NCBI RefSeq assembly: GCF_002215215.1
Contig: NZ_CP018632.1
Location: 576,001 to 640,000 of the forward strand
DNA length: 64,000 bases
Source: Granulosicoccus antarcticus IMCC3135
GTDB taxonomy: Bacteria > Pseudomonadota > Gammaproteobacteria > Granulosicoccales > Granulosicoccaceae
Direction of reading: 5' to 3'
Below, one piece after another: positions 60,608-64,000 of the stretch (its first letter is position 1; each line of letters begins with the position of its first letter). The translations under genes and the position numbers were made by a program. The notes beneath the pieces were generated by a model. It saw only the letters and a list, made by a program, of their open reading frames with translations. It did no database searches and was not told where the DNA came from.

Positions 60608-62101
60608 TCAATCGCGTCCAAGTAATGGCCGTGCCCTGCCACTCCCAACTTGCGGATCGAGTGATACGCGCGAGCCGTCTTCGCGTCCAGCACCCGCGGC
60701 CGCGTCGTCGATCGCGCCGCGGGCGCGCACCGTCGTCGTCCGGAGATCCTGACCGCACTCGCGCCGGACTATTTCAAGCTTCCTGACGGTGAGCGCAGTG
60801 CCGGTGGATGAACTTGCCCGTTCTTCGGTTTCGCGCTCGCTGACGATCGTAGTGACGCGACCGCTGACCTCTTTGGCGAACGCCAGCCGATAGTCGTAGG
60901 AGGCCATGCGTCCGGGTGGGAACTCGCCGGTGCGACGGCGAGCGGTGAGTGCGCGCTCAACCGACTCGCTCAGATAATCGAGAGTGAGACGGGCGACACG
61001 GACGTCGATGTCGTAGCCGCGAAAGTGTGCCCCGTCGGGGCCGCCGCTGACGAAAAGTACACCGTGCAATTTCGCCACCGCGATTGACAGGAACTGGATG
61101 TGCATCGGTACGCGCTTGCCAGCGTGCGCGCTCTGGCGGCCGAACTCGCTTGTTTCCAGATCCTTCTCGGCGATGCCGAATTTTGCCATCAGCGACTGGC
61201 AGCGCCGCAGCGCAATCTCAGCCTCGTGCGGCGAAGCTTCGGTTTCCTGGGCCATAGCGAAGAGCTTGCGCACACGTGCAAGTAACTTCTCGCGCGCCTC
61301 GGCATCCAGTGGCGCTTCAGGGGACGATTGCCTCGTTCCTGCAGTTCGATCCGATGGTGGTACATCTGTGCCGCCGGAAGATGGCCTGGAGCCTGTTGGC
61401 TCGGTCGCCACGCCAGGGGCGGTTCGGAAATCGGGTGGCTGGTGGGGTGGCTGGCGCGCTCCAGCAAAGAGGTGGCCTTCGGCGACGAGTGCATTAGTGG
61501 CCCAGGCTGCGAACACGTCGCTGGCCCGCGCGTGAGGTGGCAACGCTGCGACGATGTGAGGATCGAGTATCAGCAGGCCGTCGGCCAGTACGGCGCCGGC
61601 CGGCATTGGCAACACGCGCGCGTACAGAATGAGCCCGAGCGAGTAGTGGTTTGCAAGGCGCGGTTCGTGAACAGTGACAGCTACACCTGCCTCGGGTGAT
61701 GCTCCCAGCCGCAATGAGCTATCGGATGTCACGTCGACCACTTCGCGCAGTTCGAAATCCGACTCAGCCAACTGCTGCAGCCAGCGCCTGCCTGTAGAAG
61801 ACTCGCGCCTGGCGCGCTCCTTGGTATAGCGCGCGAGTGGCGTTCCTCGCTGCCCCGCTTTATCACCTCCCGTCAACCAGATGAGCATCGCCAGGATGCG
61901 CGTGGCCGTTGCGAAGGGTTCGCGCGCAAGCGCGGCCTGCACTTCAGAACTTGTTCGCCCAGAGTGCTTCACCACTTCGGTTGCAAGTTCGCTGACCGTT
62001 CGCGGAATGCCGTTGGCGCCCTCCGGTGTGCCCATGGCCCAGCCGAAGAGCCGATCGCGGGCCTTGTCTATATCTTTTTTCTGGCGTCCTAAACTTTTCA
62101 A
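60608..62101 (-). CDS. DUF2786-domain protein, copy 2
   Basis: A protein of about 497 residues, clear paralogue of the copy at 25244-26701 along its whole length. The DUF2786 module is REKLLARVRKLFAMAQETEA, then SPHEAEIALRRCQSLMAKFG. The C-terminal domain includes PMHIQFLSIAVAKLHGVLFV and RGYDIDVRVARLTLDYLSES. By comparison with copy 1 (MKQLRRQQKDIDK) the start is likely the TTG at 62101 (LKSLGRQKKDIDK), which has a GGAG about 10 bases upstream; a GTG at 62128 is the alternative. It is convergent with the primase-module ORFs and 72-100 bases downstream of the 438-residue gene on its own strand. Confidence 0.85.
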   Translation of the reverse strand: MKSLGRQKKDIDKARDRLFGWAMGTPEGANGIPRTVSELATEVVKHSGRTSSEVQAALAREPFATATRILAMLIWLTGGDKAGQRGTPLARYTKERARRESSTGRRWLQQLAESDFELREVVDVTSDSSLRLGASPEAGVAVTVHEPRLANHYSLGLILYARVLPMPAGAVLADGLLILDPHIVAALPPHARASDVFAAWATNALVAEGHLFAGARQPPHQPPDFRTAPGVATEPTGSRPSSGGTDVPPSDRTAGTRQSSPEAPLDAEAREKLLARVRKLFAMAQETEASPHEAEIALRRCQSLMAKFGIAEKDLETSEFGRQSAHAGKRVPMHIQFLSIAVAKLHGVLFVSGGPDGAHFRGYDIDVRVARLTLDYLSESVERALTARRRTGEFPPGRMASYDYRLAFAKEVSGRVTTIVSERETEERASSSTGTALTVRKLEIVRRECGQDLRTTTVRARGAIDDAAAGAGREDGSRVSLDPQVGSGRARPLLGRD

Positions 62102-62200
62102 AATCGGAATGCTCCAGGGTACGATCACAGTTTTAGTGCCATCCGCCTTTCGTTGATTAGCGGAGGACAGAGTGCGTGAGAACTGCGTGTCGCTGACGCG

Positions 62201-63517
62201 TCAGCGGTTTTTCTTCCTCGCCTTGCGGGCTGCCTTTCGGTCCGTTTTGCGCTTTGTTTTTTGCTTGCGTGCAGCGACCGGATCGAGAGGTGAAGCAGAG
62301 TTTCGCGTATCGTAAAAAGGATCAAAGCCTGCCAATGGCGACTGCATGTCGGCAATCCGCGCGTTGTATTCTGCCTGCATTTGCATCGCGCCTTCTGGCG
62401 TACTCGGGTCAATGCCCCTCGCACGCGCCTGCATGACCATCACCTTGGTTCGGCTGAAGTTTGTGCTGTCAGCCATCAAGGCCTCGAGCCGTTCGACTGA
62501 TTCCGGTGCGTTGAGCCTGGCAAGGCATGCCGATGCCTGAGGCAGCGAGTACTCACGCTCGAGCCAGCGATAGAAGGCACGCAGGGATTCGATAAATGGG
62601 CGGGCGTAGTCAACATCCGCGCTGACCTTGCGAGGCACGATGTCGAAGACAACCTCTTCAAGTCCGCTGGCGTCGAGCGAGGCGACGGTGCTACCGATAT
62701 GCGAAACAGCCCAATGAGCGAAGGTTTGCCAGTACCAGGTACCCTCCATCAGCTCCGAGGCTTCCGGTGAATGAGCGAAACGGCGGCCCAGACGGTATTC
62801 GATGGCGCGTCGTTCCGGTCCCTGGAGCAGCCAGCCATCATCTTTGGCCTCAAGCGCCCGCAGCCCGTCCAGCAGCGCACTCGCTGGCAGCGCCGCCTCG
62901 GCACCGAGCGGGCTGCCGGACAGCTCTACGTCGAACTCGCCGCCTCCAGCACTCACCACTCGAGTCACGGGCTCGCTTATCTGCCCTGCGACGAACGATT
63001 CGACTCCTTCTGAGCTTGCGTCGGGCGTCCAGGCGATTGCCGCAGCTACCGCCTCGAAAGCGGTCAGGTCATCAACATCGCCTGGACGCGGCTTGCCGGT
63101 GTCGTCGAAGAACCAGACCGACGGTACGGTGTCGCCCATGTTGCGCTCGTGTCGCTCAAGTTCGCTCTGAACGGCGGGGTGAGCCTCGGCCAGCGATCCA
63201 AATGTCAGTTCAAGGCGGGCGAATGCAGGGGCATTTTCCGGTACGCCATCCGTTGCTTCCAGCGCCAGCCAGGCCTGGTGATCATCGGGTCCTGCAAACA
63301 ACGCGAAACCGCGACGCCCGCAGTTCAGTGCTAATGGGTGCAGCACAGCGTCGTTGATGCCCTGGCTGCCGATCGTCACGTACACCGGGAACCGAGTGCT
63401 TGACTCCCCTTGCCAGGGAGCAACGCGGTACAGACCTGCCATGGCCTCGAACCAGCCGTCCACAATGGACGGTAGCATGTCGTCGGAAAAATGCAGTGGG
63501 TAGTTGGCGTAAGGCAT
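62201..63517 (-). CDS. Unrecognised 438-residue protein next to DUF2786
   Basis: A soluble protein of 438 residues. The N-terminus (MPYANYPLHFSDDMLPSIVD) and a middle segment (TVPSVWFFDDTGKPRPGDVD) look well folded. The C-terminus is a basic tail (RKQKTKRKTDRKAARKARKK) that could bind nucleic acid. A segment FARLELTFGSLAEAHPAVQS precedes. I recognise no family. It lies directly upstream of the DUF2786 copy 2 on the same strand, so the pair may form an operon. No equivalent accompanies DUF2786 copy 1. Confidence 0.7.
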   Translation of the reverse strand: MPYANYPLHFSDDMLPSIVDGWFEAMAGLYRVAPWQGESSTRFPVYVTIGSQGINDAVLHPLALNCGRRGFALFAGPDDHQAWLALEATDGVPENAPAFARLELTFGSLAEAHPAVQSELERHERNMGDTVPSVWFFDDTGKPRPGDVDDLTAFEAVAAAIAWTPDASSEGVESFVAGQISEPVTRVVSAGGGEFDVELSGSPLGAEAALPASALLDGLRALEAKDDGWLLQGPERRAIEYRLGRRFAHSPEASELMEGTWYWQTFAHWAVSHIGSTVASLDASGLEEVVFDIVPRKVSADVDYARPFIESLRAFYRWLEREYSLPQASACLARLNAPESVERLEALMADSTNFSRTKVMVMQARARGIDPSTPEGAMQMQAEYNARIADMQSPLAGFDPFYDTRNSASPLDPVAARKQKTKRKTDRKAARKARKKNR

Positions 63518-63749
63518 GGCGGTCCAGCAGGCGGTAAACGATACCTATTGTCGCGTATTTGATACCTTGTTTTGTTGCCGTTCAGAAGTGATTTTCATGT
63601 GACTCGCTGATTTATCCATCTGATTCGTCTCCCAAAACCTGATGCATCAGGCAACCGTCGTCCTTGACCCTGTCGATGACGGCGACCGGCGATCGCTCTG
63701 TGACTTCACGGTCGTCGGGTTGAAGAGAGGTAGATTCTTGCGTCTTCAC
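63518..63749. other. Right-edge intergenic stretch
   Basis: This should hold the promoter of the 438-residue gene. I see no supported gene. A plus-strand frame open from an ATG at 63642 to the window end is mostly the opposite strand of TnpB debris and is not called. Confidence 0.35.
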
Positions 63750-63860
63750 TCATTCGCAGGGGCCTTCTGCAAAGCTCTGAATTCCCAGGGCGGCGATGTT
63801 GCTGGCCGCGTCTACATCGCGATCGTGCGAGCTTCCACACTCGACACAGCTCCACTGCCA
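63750..63860 (-). pseudogene. TnpB (IS200/IS605 OrfB) C-terminal zinc-ribbon fragment
   Basis: Reading the minus strand, the frame gives WQWSCVECGSSHDRDVDAAS, then NIAALGIQSFAEGPCE and a stop at 63750. The CxxCG-x2-HDRD-x2-AA-x-NI pattern is the C-terminal zinc ribbon of TnpB proteins. An in-frame TAG at 63861-63863 directly precedes the ribbon and upstream sequence does not match TnpB well, so only a decayed end remains. Confidence 0.65.
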
Positions 63861-64000
63861 CTATCGCTCGCAGGCTCTGATGAACATATTGTTTTCACCA
63901 CACCGTATCTGTTGATCGCACCGGGCGAGACTGAGTGGCTTGCTTATATGGACAGAGTGCTGCCCGCCGAGTCGCCTGCCAAGCGCCATGCCGCCTATCT
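63861..64000. other. Window edge, partial sequence
   Basis: The last 140 bases are open on both strands in at least one frame, but with no recognisable domain. The minus-strand frame ends MFIRACER before a stop; the plus-strand frame reads PYLLIAPGETEWLAYMDRVL. Either might be part of a gene continuing past the window. Confidence 0.3.

Noticed and set aside
63642-64000. Plus-strand open frame from an ATG to the window end (119 codons or more)
   Set aside because: It runs opposite a recognisable TnpB zinc-ribbon frame and has no domain or ribosome binding site. It could be real beyond the edge, but it cannot be supported here.
1-64000. tRNA or rRNA genes and integrase-att structures
   Set aside because: I looked for tRNA-like cloverleaf ends, rRNA blocks and tyrosine recombinase genes and recognised none, so no island boundary can be assigned.

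Overview
The window looks like a chromosomal segment of a large-genome, free-living gammaproteobacterium. It carries proteobacterial housekeeping genes (argS, type I coaA), several LysR and AraC regulators, many Asp/Ser-rich lipoproteins with a textbook lipobox, secreted hydrolases, and insertion sequences. The lineage cannot be fixed from sequence alone; a Granulosicoccus-like marine bacterium is only a guess from the lipoprotein style.

Layout. 0-19.4 kb is mostly ordinary chromosome: a Tat-type serine hydrolase, a lipoprotein gamma-glutamyltransferase, a PQQ-type sugar dehydrogenase, a PHB-depolymerase-like esterase, argS, a LysR/Old-Yellow-Enzyme divergent pair, a GFA-family zinc protein, a decayed AraC-GyrI regulator, a GH10 xylanase lipoprotein, a CBS protein, small lipoprotein and membrane genes, a membrane AraC regulator, a PEP-mutase/isocitrate-lyase-fold enzyme and coaA. 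19.7-25 kb is transitional: a higBA toxin-antitoxin pair, a cupin, a lipoprotein gene split by a 56-bp perfect palindrome, an MFS transporter and a 1661-bp IS with a clean 9-bp target duplication.

25-63.5 kb is accessory. It holds five large ATP-driven nucleic-acid motors: a NERD-SF1 helicase, a PLD-DEAD-DUF3427 helicase, a 1090-residue SF1 helicase, a type I restriction HsdR, and an AEP primase-SF2 helicase of the TOTE conflict-system type. Mixed with them are two DUF2786 paralogues 34 kb apart, an AlbA/Schlafen-type protein, a YgjP-like metallopeptidase, hipBA, a Fic protein, and IS elements including one inserted exactly in the target duplication of another. A few metabolic or regulatory genes are interspersed (DMT transporter/LysR pair, GNAT, endonuclease I, LysR plus HIBADH-like dehydrogenase, chemotaxis receptor). 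The right edge ends in TnpB debris.

How the genes fit together. The accessory part reads as a defence/conflict island with heavy turnover. The type I R-M locus has lost hsdS and nearly all of hsdM but keeps an intact-looking hsdR with AlbA_2 and YgjP genes. Vestiges of a hipB-like gene, a CBS gene and a Fic gene lie near or away from intact relatives. The most interesting candidate is the 57-63.5 kb module (TOTE-type primase-helicase, three small ORFs, a convergent DUF2786 gene and an unrecognised 438-residue gene). It shares its DUF2786 component with a second helicase locus at 25.2-28.8 kb.
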